Below, in pieces: positions 8,395 through 16,497 of a stretch of 64,000 bases of DNA. The stretch's first letter is position 1; every line of letters begins with the position of its first letter. The stretch covers positions 23,575 through 87,574 of the forward strand of contig NZ_FQZV01000014.1 of the NCBI RefSeq assembly GCF_900142145.1. The letters run 5' to 3'. The DNA is from Geosporobacter subterraneus DSM 17957. Its GTDB lineage: Bacteria; Bacillota; Clostridia; Peptostreptococcales; Thermotaleaceae. The notes under the pieces are model-generated. The model worked only from the letters and a program-made list of their open reading frames with translations, was not told the DNA's origin and searched no databases. A program made the position numbers and the translations under genes.

Positions 8395-9249
8395 ATGGGT
8401 GAAATTATTAAAGGAAAACCAGTGGCAGACAAAATCGCAGAAGAGTTAACCACAGAGATTGAGGGGCTTAAACAGAAAGGGTTTGCACCAAAGCTGGCCA
8501 TTGTAAGAGTCGGCGCAAGACCAGACGATTTAGCCTACGAAAAGGGTGCATTAACAAGATGTAAAAAGGTAGGCGTAGAAGTAGATGTACATGAATTTCC
8601 ACAAGAGATCACACAAGAGGATTTTATTGCCGGCGTTAAGAAACTGAATGAGGATAAGTCCGTACATGGAATCCTTGTATTCAGACCGCTCCCAAGTCAC
8701 TTGAACGAAAAAGAATTGAAGCATGTAATTGCTGCAGAAAAAGATATCGACTGCCTAAGTCCTGTCAATGAAGGGAAATTGATGGAGGGTGACAAAACAG
8801 GATTGGCACCATGCACACCAACGGCGGTAATGGAGATTTTAAAGCACTATAATGTAGAATTACAAGGAAAAAATGTAACTGTAATCGGTGCATCCATGGT
8901 AGTAGGAAAGCCGGCAGCAATTCTTCTATTAAATGAAAATGCAACGGTTACAATCTGTCATATCTTTACCAAGGATACAGCAGCCATGGCTCGTCAAGCA
9001 GATGTAGTGGTTGTAGGCTGCGGCGTTCCAAGATTGGTAAAAGAAAGCTGGATTGCCGAAGGTGCTGTTGTAGTAGATGTAGGCATTAACGTAGACCCAG
9101 AGGGCAATATGTGCGGGGATGTAGATTTTGATAATGTAGTAGATAAAGTAGCGATGATTACACCGGTTCCAGGCGGTGTTGGGGCAGTAACCACATCGAT
9201 ACTGGCAAAAAATGTAGTGAAGGCTTGTAAATTACAGAATAACCTATAA
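8395..9249 (+). CDS. folD: Methylenetetrahydrofolate dehydrogenase FolD, probably without cyclohydrolase activity
   Basis: A 284-residue FolD family protein that catalyses the oxidation/reduction between methylene- and methenyl-tetrahydrofolate. C-terminal signatures VVVDVGIN, CGDVDF and ITPVPGGVGAVT are intact, and the nucleotide region reads VIGASMVVGKP. The catalytic segment keeps Tyr48, but the Lys four residues later (Lys54 in E. coli, Lys56 in the human enzyme), which is needed for cyclohydrolase activity, is Ala52 here. The HRFT motif of the E. coli NADP site is HIFT. This fits a dehydrogenase-only enzyme working with the separate FchA encoded just upstream. The start has an AGGGGG site. 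Confidence 0.92.
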   Translation: MGEIIKGKPVADKIAEELTTEIEGLKQKGFAPKLAIVRVGARPDDLAYEKGALTRCKKVGVEVDVHEFPQEITQEDFIAGVKKLNEDKSVHGILVFRPLPSHLNEKELKHVIAAEKDIDCLSPVNEGKLMEGDKTGLAPCTPTAVMEILKHYNVELQGKNVTVIGASMVVGKPAAILLLNENATVTICHIFTKDTAAMARQADVVVVGCGVPRLVKESWIAEGAVVVDVGINVDPEGNMCGDVDFDNVVDKVAMITPVPGGVGAVTTSILAKNVVKACKLQNNL

Positions 9250-9343
9250 ACCTAAAAGGTGTTCTTTATATAGATAAAGTAAAAATCCATCGGTATTTAT
9301 AAGGTGTATACAATATTCTTTATGTGTAAGGAGGCGTGGGGGA

Positions 9344-10015
9344 ATGATTATATCTCAAAAAAAATCTCAGGAGGAACTGTTAGATTTTCTAAAAGGAAGC
9401 CAAAAAATCGCCATCACAGGATGCTCTCAATGTGCATCTACCTGTAAGGTTGGTGGCGAGGAGGAAATTCTTGAGCTAAAGGCATGGTTAGAGGAAGAAG
9501 GCAAAAAAATTACCGGTTATAGGGTATTAGATCCTGCTTGCAACCTATTAAAAACCACAAAGGATATAAAGAAAATGAAGGAAGAGTTAAAGGACGCCGA
9601 TGCAATTCTTTCCGTAGCCTGCGGTGATGGCACTCAGACCGTAGCCAAAGCTGTAAAGCTTCCCGTATATCCAGGGGTAGATACCATGTTTATTGGAGAA
9701 ATAGAGAGAGTTGGACAATATGAGGAATCCTGCAGGGCCTGTGGGGAATGTGAGTTGGGATGGACCGGTTCTATTTGTCCTATTACCCGATGTGCTAAGG
9801 GCCTTATCAATGGCCCCTGTGGCGGTGCAAAGGATAAAAAATGCGAAGTCAACAAGGAAAACGACTGTGCTTGGATTATGATCTATGAAAAGATGCGTGA
9901 GCTTGGACAGTTGGATAAATTGATGGAGGTAAGGGAGCCAAAGAACTTCCAAAAATCCAATAATCCGAGAAAGATCAATCTAAGAGAAGCCAATAAAGAA
10001 GCTGTAGAAGCCTAA
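9344..10015 (+). CDS. metV: Methylenetetrahydrofolate reductase partner subunit MetV
   Basis: A 223-residue, cysteine-rich protein of the MetV type (methylene-THF reductase C-terminal catalytic/zinc domain family). Cysteine groups are seen at ITGCSQCASTC, DPACNLL, SVACGDG, then CRACGECELGWTGSICPITRC (split here as CRACGEC and CPITRC) and NGPCGG. In acetogens MetV forms a complex with MetF and is required for its activity; it probably binds Fe-S and zinc. It lies 20 bases before metF, as in other acetogens. There is no rnfC2-like gene in between, so this looks like the two-subunit MetFV type. Confidence 0.88.
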   Translation: MIISQKKSQEELLDFLKGSQKIAITGCSQCASTCKVGGEEEILELKAWLEEEGKKITGYRVLDPACNLLKTTKDIKKMKEELKDADAILSVACGDGTQTVAKAVKLPVYPGVDTMFIGEIERVGQYEESCRACGECELGWTGSICPITRCAKGLINGPCGGAKDKKCEVNKENDCAWIMIYEKMRELGQLDKLMEVREPKNFQKSNNPRKINLREANKEAVEA

Positions 10016-10035
10016 GGTGGTAAAGGGGGATTAGC

Positions 10036-10911
10036 ATGAGCTTGTTAAAAGAAACATTAGACAGAGGCGGATTTGCTGTAACCGCAGAAATGGCGCCTCC
10101 AAAGGGAACGGATTTTGCTCACCTATTAGAATGCGCTAAAGCGATAAAGGGAAGAGTTCATGGTGTTAATGTAACGGATTTTCAATCAGCGGTTATGCGT
10201 GCAACATCTTTAGTTACCTGCAAGCTTTTAAAGGATGAAGGATTAGAGCCTGTGCTGCAGATTACCGGAAGGGACAGAAATAGAATCGCCATTCAAGGAG
10301 AGCTTCTTTCTGCCAGTGTATTTGGTATTAAGAACGTTTTATCCTTAACGGGAGACCATACTGTAGTGGGAGATCATCCACAAGCAAAGCCTGTATATGA
10401 TTTGGACTGTATTGGTATTCTTCAGGCAGCTACCATTCTTGCCGGGGGGAAAGATATGGTAGGAAATGAATTAAAAGGAACACCGGAGTTTTATCTGGGG
10501 GCCTCCGTTACACCGAGATTTGATCCGCTGGATGTTCAAATCTTCAAGATGGAGAAGAAAGTGAAAGCAGGGGCAAGATTCTTCCAAACACAAGCAGTGT
10601 ATGATTTGGAAACCATGAGAGTGTTCAGAGAAAAGACAAAGGGTATGGACGCAAAAGTACTTGCCGGTATTATACCCCTTAAGTCTGTAGGAATGGCAAG
10701 ATTCATGAACAACAATGTACCAGGCATCCATGTACCGGAGGATGTAATCGCCAGAATTAAGGCTGCAGAGGATAAGGTAAAGGAAGGTATTCAGATCGCC
10801 GGTGAGTTTATCAGACAGTTAAGGGAAGAAAATCTCTGTGATGGCGTACATATCATGGCCATTGGGGCTGAGGAAAATGTACCTGCCATTCTAGATGCAG
10901 CAGGACTATAA
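10036..10911 (+). CDS. metF: Methylenetetrahydrofolate reductase
   Basis: A 291-residue FAD-dependent MetF barrel that reduces methylene- to methyl-tetrahydrofolate, the last step of the methyl branch. Motifs include the N-terminal AVTAEMAPPKGTD (catalytic Glu), LSLTGDH, LGASVTPRF and ARFFQTQAVYD, which carries the conserved folate-site Gln residues. The length is that of the short bacterial form without the eukaryotic regulatory domain. The upstream metV gene and close spacing point to a MetF-MetV complex. The ribosome site is AAAGGGGGAT. Confidence 0.93.
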   Translation: MSLLKETLDRGGFAVTAEMAPPKGTDFAHLLECAKAIKGRVHGVNVTDFQSAVMRATSLVTCKLLKDEGLEPVLQITGRDRNRIAIQGELLSASVFGIKNVLSLTGDHTVVGDHPQAKPVYDLDCIGILQAATILAGGKDMVGNELKGTPEFYLGASVTPRFDPLDVQIFKMEKKVKAGARFFQTQAVYDLETMRVFREKTKGMDAKVLAGIIPLKSVGMARFMNNNVPGIHVPEDVIARIKAAEDKVKEGIQIAGEFIRQLREENLCDGVHIMAIGAEENVPAILDAAGL

Positions 10912-10930
10912 GCGAATTGAGGTGGAAGGC

Positions 10931-12304
10931 ATGAAAATCGTAGTGATTGGCGGGGGTCCTGGAGGCTACGTGGCAGCCATTAAAGCAGCAATGATGGGTG
11001 CAGAGGTCACCATCGTTGAAAAGTCAAAGGTTGGAGGTACCTGTCTGAATGTAGGATGTATTCCTACGAAAACTCTGTTGGCTTCCTCGGAGATATTAGA
11101 AGCCGTAAGGGAAGCAAAGGAATTTGGCATTAATGTCATGGGAGATGTTGCGATTGATTTCCCTGCAGTGATGAAGCGCAAGGATAAAATTGTTGAGCAG
11201 CTGGTAAAGGGCATAGAATTCCTATTTGAGAGCAAGGGCGTTAAACTGGTAAGAGGCTTCGGAAAATTAGCGTCAAACAACAAGGTAGAAGTAGCCCTGG
11301 ATGATGGGACTAAGGAAATACTGGAAGCAGACAAAATTATTCTTGCAACAGGGTCAGTACCGATCATACCCGGCATGTTTCCTTATGACAGAGAACATGT
11401 GATTACCAGTGACGAGGCGTTGTTTCTACAGGAGGCACCTCAGTCTCTGCTCATTGTTGGAGGCGGCGTAATCGGCTGTGAATTTGGCCAGTTTTTCAGC
11501 AAAATGGGAACAAAAGTCACAATAGTCGAAATGGCGGAACAATTGCTGCCCTTTGAGGACGAAGATGTGGCAAAGCAGTTGTCAAGGGCATTTAAAAGAG
11601 ATAAAATGAAGATGATACATGGTGAAAAAATTGTCAATTGCGTTGTGGATGGAGCAGTAGTAAAGGCTACACTAGAGAGCGGCAAGATGATTGAAGCAGA
11701 AAAGGCACTGATCTCTGTGGGTCGCAAGCCTTATCTGGAAAATATGGGACTGGAAGAAGCAGGTATTGAAGTCAGAAATGGAAAGATTGTTGTAAATGAA
11801 CAAATGGAAACTACGGTACCAGGTATTTATGCTATCGGGGATATCGTAGACAGTCCTTTCCTGGCTCACGTAGCTTCTAAGGAAGGCTTAGTTGCTGTAG
11901 AAAACGCCATGGGCAAGAATAAAAAGATTAACTATAAGGCCGTGCCCCGGTGTGTGTATACCGATCCGGAGGTAGCTGCAGTGGGTTTAACTGAAAAACA
12001 GCTCATGGAAAAGGGCATCGAATACCATGTAGGCAGATTTGAATTCAGAGGCTTGGGAAAAGCCCAAGCCATCGGTAAGTTCCAAGGCTTTGTAAAGGTT
12101 CTTGTAGATCACCAGGATAAAATCATCGGTGCATCTGTGGTTGGACCTCACGCAACGGACTTGCTGGCAGAACTGACAGTAGCAGTACACTTAGGATTAA
12201 CGGCTGAGGAAGTGGGAGACGTGATTCATCCTCATCCCACATTATCAGAAGCTTTGATGGAAGCACTGCATGATGTGCATAAAGCCTGTGTTCACTCATT
12301 GTAA
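10931..12304 (+). CDS. lpdA: Dihydrolipoyl dehydrogenase
   Basis: A 457-residue FAD/NAD disulfide reductase. The FAD-binding GGGPGGYVAAI motif is at the N-terminus, the redox-active pair is in GGTCLNVGCIPTKTL, the NAD-binding motif is GGGVIGCEFGQ, and the C-terminal HPHPTLSEAL carries the active-site His. It reoxidises the lipoyl group of H protein with NAD+. A gcvH gene is in the same operon at 18.6 kb. The ATG at 10931 is used with GAGGTGG before it; the in-frame Met at 10895 lies inside metF and has no ribosome site. Its presence in acs operons is known from clostridia, but its role there is not settled. Confidence 0.93.
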   Translation: MKIVVIGGGPGGYVAAIKAAMMGAEVTIVEKSKVGGTCLNVGCIPTKTLLASSEILEAVREAKEFGINVMGDVAIDFPAVMKRKDKIVEQLVKGIEFLFESKGVKLVRGFGKLASNNKVEVALDDGTKEILEADKIILATGSVPIIPGMFPYDREHVITSDEALFLQEAPQSLLIVGGGVIGCEFGQFFSKMGTKVTIVEMAEQLLPFEDEDVAKQLSRAFKRDKMKMIHGEKIVNCVVDGAVVKATLESGKMIEAEKALISVGRKPYLENMGLEEAGIEVRNGKIVVNEQMETTVPGIYAIGDIVDSPFLAHVASKEGLVAVENAMGKNKKINYKAVPRCVYTDPEVAAVGLTEKQLMEKGIEYHVGRFEFRGLGKAQAIGKFQGFVKVLVDHQDKIIGASVVGPHATDLLAELTVAVHLGLTAEEVGDVIHPHPTLSEALMEALHDVHKACVHSL

Positions 12305-12399
12305 AGAATAGGTCTGTTAAGAGACCTGTCTTCAATCAGAAAGCATATGCTGTGAATCCGGAGAGCTTTTGTATATTACAGAACTGGGAGGAAACTTAT

Positions 12400-13173
12400 A
12401 TGGGTTATACAATTGCTGTAGCTGGAAAAGGTGGTACAGGAAAAACAACATTGACAGGTCTTTTAATAGATTATCTGGTAAAAAGGGGAGATAGACCGAT
12501 TTTGGCTGTTGATGCCGATGCCAATTCAAACTTGAATGAGGTTTTAGGGCAAGTGGTGGAGGCCACCATCGGAGAAATAAGAGAAGAGGTAAGTCAAAGA
12601 GAGCTGACGGGAAACAGCTTTCCAGGGGGCATGACAAAGGCACAATATCTGAAGTATCGCTTAAATACTGCTTTGATTGAAGGCAGTGGATACGACCTTT
12701 TGGTTATGGGAAGATCAGAAGGTCAAGGATGTTACTGCTATGTGAACGGAATTCTTAGAGAACAAATTGATTCTCTGTCAGATAGCTATAAATATTTAGT
12801 GATAGACAATGAAGCAGGGATGGAACATCTCAGCAGAAAAACAACCAAACACATCGATACCCTGCTGCTGGTCAGCGACTGTTCCAAGAGAGGCATCCAG
12901 GCAGTAGGCAGAATTAAGGAATTGGTCAAGGAACTGGAGCTGCAGGTATCCAATATCTATCTGATCGTAAATCGAGCACCTGAAGGTAAGCTTGAAGACG
13001 AGACAATCCGAGAAATCGAGAAGCAGGGACTCAATCTATTAGGGGTGGTTCCTTTAGATCAAATGGTTTTTGAATATGATGCAAAAGGAATACCAACGGT
13101 AAAAATGCCAGAGGACACGATATCTAAAAAGGCACTAACAGAAATATTTTCAAAACTAGACTTTTTAAAGTAA
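12400..13173 (+). CDS. acsF: CooC/AcsF-type nickel-insertion ATPase
   Basis: A 257-residue MinD-type ATPase, the second of this kind in the operon. The deviant Walker A is GKGGTGKTT and the next motif is VDADANSNLNEVLG. A GCYCYVN motif holds the CxC metal pair. It lies directly before acsDCEB, so it is more likely the maturation factor of acetyl-CoA synthase (AcsF), while the first copy serves CooS; this assignment is by position. The ATG at 12400 follows GGGAGGA; the ORF extends upstream to 12352, but that start lacks a ribosome site. Confidence 0.85.
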   Translation: MGYTIAVAGKGGTGKTTLTGLLIDYLVKRGDRPILAVDADANSNLNEVLGQVVEATIGEIREEVSQRELTGNSFPGGMTKAQYLKYRLNTALIEGSGYDLLVMGRSEGQGCYCYVNGILREQIDSLSDSYKYLVIDNEAGMEHLSRKTTKHIDTLLLVSDCSKRGIQAVGRIKELVKELELQVSNIYLIVNRAPEGKLEDETIREIEKQGLNLLGVVPLDQMVFEYDAKGIPTVKMPEDTISKKALTEIFSKLDFLK

Positions 13174-13194
13174 TAATTTAAGGGGGCGATTTTA

Positions 13195-14139
13195 GTGGCA
13201 TTTAAAATGTCAGTACAGGGCTTTAAAGGAAAAATAGGCGAAGTAACCATTGGAACCGGATACAAGGCAATCACTTTAGGAGGCCAAAACGCTGTGGCTT
13301 TTTTCGAAGCAGAAGGTGAAGGCGCCAATTTACCAAAGGTGGGGTTAGAGATTTTAGACATTTATCCTGAGGAGTGGATTCCATCCCTACAGGAGATTTA
13401 TAAGGATGTAGCGCAAGACCCTGCACAGTGGGCGAAGTTTGTTGAAGAAAAATTCAATCCTGATTTTATCTGCCTACGATTTATGGGAGCAGATCCAAAC
13501 GGGTTAAACAAGCCTGTTGAAGAATGTGCACAAATCGCAAAAGCTGTGGCAGAAGCCATTTCTTTACCGCTTGTCATAGCAGGAACCAACAATCATGAGA
13601 AAGATGCAAAGCTTTTTGAAAAGGTTGCAGCAGCCGTAGATGGACATAACTGCTTATTCTTAGCAGCTACAGAAGATAACTATAAGGCAGTGGGCGCAGC
13701 AGCAGGTTTGGCTTATCAGCATAAGGTTGGGGCTGAGTCTTCTGTTGATATCAACCTTGCAAAGCAATTAAATGTTCTATTGGGGCAATTAGGGGTTAAG
13801 AATGAAGATGTAGTGATGAATATAGGATGTGCAGCAGCCGGCTATGGCTTTGAGTATCTAGTATCTACGATGGATCGTATTCGATTGGCTGCTTTGGGAC
13901 AAAACGATAAGACGCTGCAAATGCCTGTTATTACACCGGTAGCCTTTGAAACCTGGGGCGTAAAAGAATCTATCGCAGAATTAGAAGATGCTCCAGAGTG
14001 GGGTGCAAGAGAAGATCGCGGTATTGCCATGGAGGTTTCTACAGCCGCCAGCATCATCACCGTTGGTTCTGATGCAGTGATCCTACGTCATCCAAAATCA
14101 CTGGAGACATTGAGAACCTTTATAGGGGCTTTAGTATAG
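13195..14139 (+). CDS. acsD: Corrinoid/iron-sulfur protein small subunit
   Basis: A 314-residue TIM-barrel subunit of the corrinoid Fe-S protein that carries the methyl group from methyl-THF to acetyl-CoA synthase. It binds the corrinoid at the interface with the large subunit. Recognisable stretches include LGGQNAVAFFEAEG, NPDFICLRFMGADPNG and MNIGCAAAGYGFEYL. GTG start at 13195 with AGGGGGCGAT before it. It is followed by the large subunit 65 bases later. Confidence 0.93.
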   Translation: MAFKMSVQGFKGKIGEVTIGTGYKAITLGGQNAVAFFEAEGEGANLPKVGLEILDIYPEEWIPSLQEIYKDVAQDPAQWAKFVEEKFNPDFICLRFMGADPNGLNKPVEECAQIAKAVAEAISLPLVIAGTNNHEKDAKLFEKVAAAVDGHNCLFLAATEDNYKAVGAAAGLAYQHKVGAESSVDINLAKQLNVLLGQLGVKNEDVVMNIGCAAAGYGFEYLVSTMDRIRLAALGQNDKTLQMPVITPVAFETWGVKESIAELEDAPEWGAREDRGIAMEVSTAASIITVGSDAVILRHPKSLETLRTFIGALV

Positions 14140-14204
14140 GCAAAAGTTAAATAACAGGAGATTTATACCAAGTGAAATTGAATTTGAATAAGGGGGAAAG
14201 AAAA

Positions 14205-15551
14205 ATGGCTTTAACGGGATTAGATATATTTAAATTGACTCCAAAAACAAACTGTAAAGATTGTGGATTTCCAACTTGTTTAGCATTCTCCATGAAGGTT
14301 GCGGCTGGTGGAGCGGAAATCAGCAAATGCCCGCATATGAGTGCAGAAGCACTGGATAAATTATCAGAAGCAACAGCGCCGCCAATGAAAACAGTAAAGA
14401 TTGGTAAAGGGGAAACGGAATATGCCCTTGGCGGAGAAACAGTCCTTTATCGTCATGAAAAGACCTTCGTAAATAGAAACAGATTTGCTGTAAGCTTTAA
14501 GGATTCCATGACTGCCGAAGAGATTGCTGCCAAATTAGACAACATGAAAATGGTTGACTATGTAAGAATCGGTGAGGCAATGAAAGTAGAAATTGCAGCC
14601 CTCCAGTATACAGGCAACAAGGATGCTTACATAGCTTTAATCAAGCAAGTGAAAGAAAGCGGATTAAAGGTTGTATATATGCTGGTATGCCAAGATGCTG
14701 CAGTACTTCAGGATGCATTGGCTCTTGTGAAGGATGAAAACCCAATTGTTTATGGTGCAACCAAAGATAACTATGAAGCAATGGTGAACTTGGTGAAGGC
14801 AGATAAGCTGCCACTGGGATTAAAGGCAGCCAATTTAGAAGAATTATACAATCTGGTAGAGAAGGTACAAGGTCTGGATTATAAAGAACTGCTCCTGGGA
14901 ACAGAAGCAGACAATATTAAGGATGCAGTACAAAGCACACTGCAAATCAGAAAAATTGCATTAAAAGAACAGGATAGAAAGTTTGGCTATCCATCGGTAG
15001 TATTTGCAAATGAATTGGCTAAGGGCGATAAATATCTTGAAATCTCTCTAGCTTCTCTGCTAACTATAAAATATGGTTCCATCATCGTACTGGAGGATAT
15101 TGACTATGCAAGAGCATTGCCATTGTTTGCATTAAGACAAAATGTCTACACAGACCCACAAAGACCAATGAGAGTAGAACCAAAGCTATACCCACTCAAT
15201 GGGGCTGATGAAAATTCACCGGTATTAGTAACCGTAGACTTTGCACTTACCTACTTTATCGTAGCCGGAGAGATTGAAAGATCTAAAGTTCCCGTATGGT
15301 TGGCAATTCCTGATGCAGGAGGTTATTCTGTATTGACAGCATGGGCAGCCGGCAAATTTGGCGGCAGCAGTATCTCCAGCTTTATCAAGGAGAGCGGTGC
15401 TGAAAAGATGACAAACAACAGAAAGCTGATCATTCCTGGAAAGGTAGCTGTATTAAAGGGCGATATCGAAGACAATCTGCCAGGCTGGGAGATCATGATT
15501 GGTCCGGACGAAGCAATGCACCTGCCACAATTCTTAAAGAAATTAAAATAA
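14205..15551 (+). CDS. acsC: Corrinoid/iron-sulfur protein large subunit
   Basis: A 448-residue large subunit of the corrinoid Fe-S protein. The N-terminal domain binds a [4Fe-4S] cluster through C17, C20, C25 and C42, with the same spacing as the Moorella protein. The central part is a TIM barrel and the C-terminal domain carries the cobamide-binding region (GGSSISSF and KVAVLKGDIED). The cluster keeps the cobalt in the active Co(I) state. The ATG at 14205 (MALTGLDIFK) follows AAGGGGGAAAG; an in-frame GTG at 14172 is possible but less likely. Confidence 0.94.
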   Translation: MALTGLDIFKLTPKTNCKDCGFPTCLAFSMKVAAGGAEISKCPHMSAEALDKLSEATAPPMKTVKIGKGETEYALGGETVLYRHEKTFVNRNRFAVSFKDSMTAEEIAAKLDNMKMVDYVRIGEAMKVEIAALQYTGNKDAYIALIKQVKESGLKVVYMLVCQDAAVLQDALALVKDENPIVYGATKDNYEAMVNLVKADKLPLGLKAANLEELYNLVEKVQGLDYKELLLGTEADNIKDAVQSTLQIRKIALKEQDRKFGYPSVVFANELAKGDKYLEISLASLLTIKYGSIIVLEDIDYARALPLFALRQNVYTDPQRPMRVEPKLYPLNGADENSPVLVTVDFALTYFIVAGEIERSKVPVWLAIPDAGGYSVLTAWAAGKFGGSSISSFIKESGAEKMTNNRKLIIPGKVAVLKGDIEDNLPGWEIMIGPDEAMHLPQFLKKLK

Positions 15552-15606
15552 ATATGTTTTAAATAGGGGAGGAAGACTCTGAAGGTCACTGAAAAAGTCC
15601 AGATGC

Positions 15607-15646
15607 TGTCATTCTGAATGAAACGTAGTGAAATGAAGAATCTTTT
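15607..15646. repeat. Dispersed TGTCATTCTGA-type repeat inside the acs operon
   Basis: TGTCATTCTGAATGAAACG through GAAGAATCTTTT lies between acsC and acsE. The same core (TGTCATYCTGA...GAAGRATCT) recurs near 54.7 kb and twice, in opposite directions, near 62.0 kb. Confidence 0.6.
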
Positions 15647-15672
15647 AAAAATAATAAATGGGGGGTAAAAAA

Positions 15673-16458
15673 ATGGAAAAATTTCTCGTAATCGGAGAAA
15701 GAATTCACTGTATTTCACCAGTTATTCGTAAAGCCTTAGCTGAAAGAGATCCGGAGCCAATCTTGAAAAGAGCTAAGGAGCAAATCGATGCCGGTGCAGA
15801 CTATGTAGATGTAAATATTGGTCCTGCCGAAAGAGACGGAGAGGAATTAATGACCTGGGCAGTACAGCTAATTCAATCCAACTTTGACAACGTACCGCTG
15901 GCATTAGACACCGTAAACAGAAAAGCCATTGAAGCAGGTTTAAAAGCATATAACAGTGAGAAGGGGAAAGCCATCATTAACTCTGCTGATGCAGGTCCAA
16001 GAATAGATTTATTCGAATTAGCCGCACAGTATGATGCGAAAATCATTGGTCTTTGTGCAAAAGAGGGTATACCAAGAGATAATGATGAGCGTATGGCTTA
16101 TTGTACAGAAATGCTTGAAAAGGCTATGGAAGTGGGCATGGACCCTACAGACATCCTTTTTGACCCATTGTTCTTGGTTGTAAAGGGAATGCAAGAAAAG
16201 CAAAATGAAGTATTGGAAGCAATCCGCATGATTACGGAAATGGGTCTGAAGACAACGGGAGGACTGAGCAATATCTCCAATGGCGCGCCAAAGCATATTC
16301 GCCCTAAAATGGATGCAGTTTTTGCAGCCATGGCAATGCAGGCTGGTCTTTCATCAGCAATCATCAATCCATGTGATAAGGAATTAATGGAAACTATTAA
16401 GACTTGTGATGTAATCAAAGGAAATATCCTATACGCTGATTCCTATCTAGAATTATAA
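15673..16458 (+). CDS. acsE: Methyltetrahydrofolate:corrinoid/iron-sulfur protein methyltransferase
   Basis: A 261-residue pterin-binding-type TIM barrel that moves the methyl group from methyl-THF to Co(I) of the corrinoid Fe-S protein. Typical features are IGERIHCI at the start, GADYVDVNIGPAERDG, ALDTVNRKAIEAGL, NSADAG and TTGGLSNISNG, which carries the conserved Asn region near the methyl group. The ATG at 15673 follows GGGGGT. It lies 121 bases after acsC, across a dispersed repeat, and 39 bases before acsB. Confidence 0.94.
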   Translation: MEKFLVIGERIHCISPVIRKALAERDPEPILKRAKEQIDAGADYVDVNIGPAERDGEELMTWAVQLIQSNFDNVPLALDTVNRKAIEAGLKAYNSEKGKAIINSADAGPRIDLFELAAQYDAKIIGLCAKEGIPRDNDERMAYCTEMLEKAMEVGMDPTDILFDPLFLVVKGMQEKQNEVLEAIRMITEMGLKTTGGLSNISNGAPKHIRPKMDAVFAAMAMQAGLSSAIINPCDKELMETIKTCDVIKGNILYADSYLEL

Positions 16459-16497
16459 TTTACATAAATATGATGATTTAAAGGGAGGGAATGAAAG

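Noticed and set aside
8870..8960. NAD instead of NADP use by FolD from GAS and HIFT motifs
   Set aside because: E. coli FolD, which uses NADP, also has GAS; only the Arg in HRFT differs, which is too little to assign the cofactor.
10895..10930. Upstream start of lpdA
   Set aside because: The in-frame Met lies within metF without a ribosome site; the ATG at 10931 has GAGGTGG and begins the standard MKIVVIGGGPGG fold.
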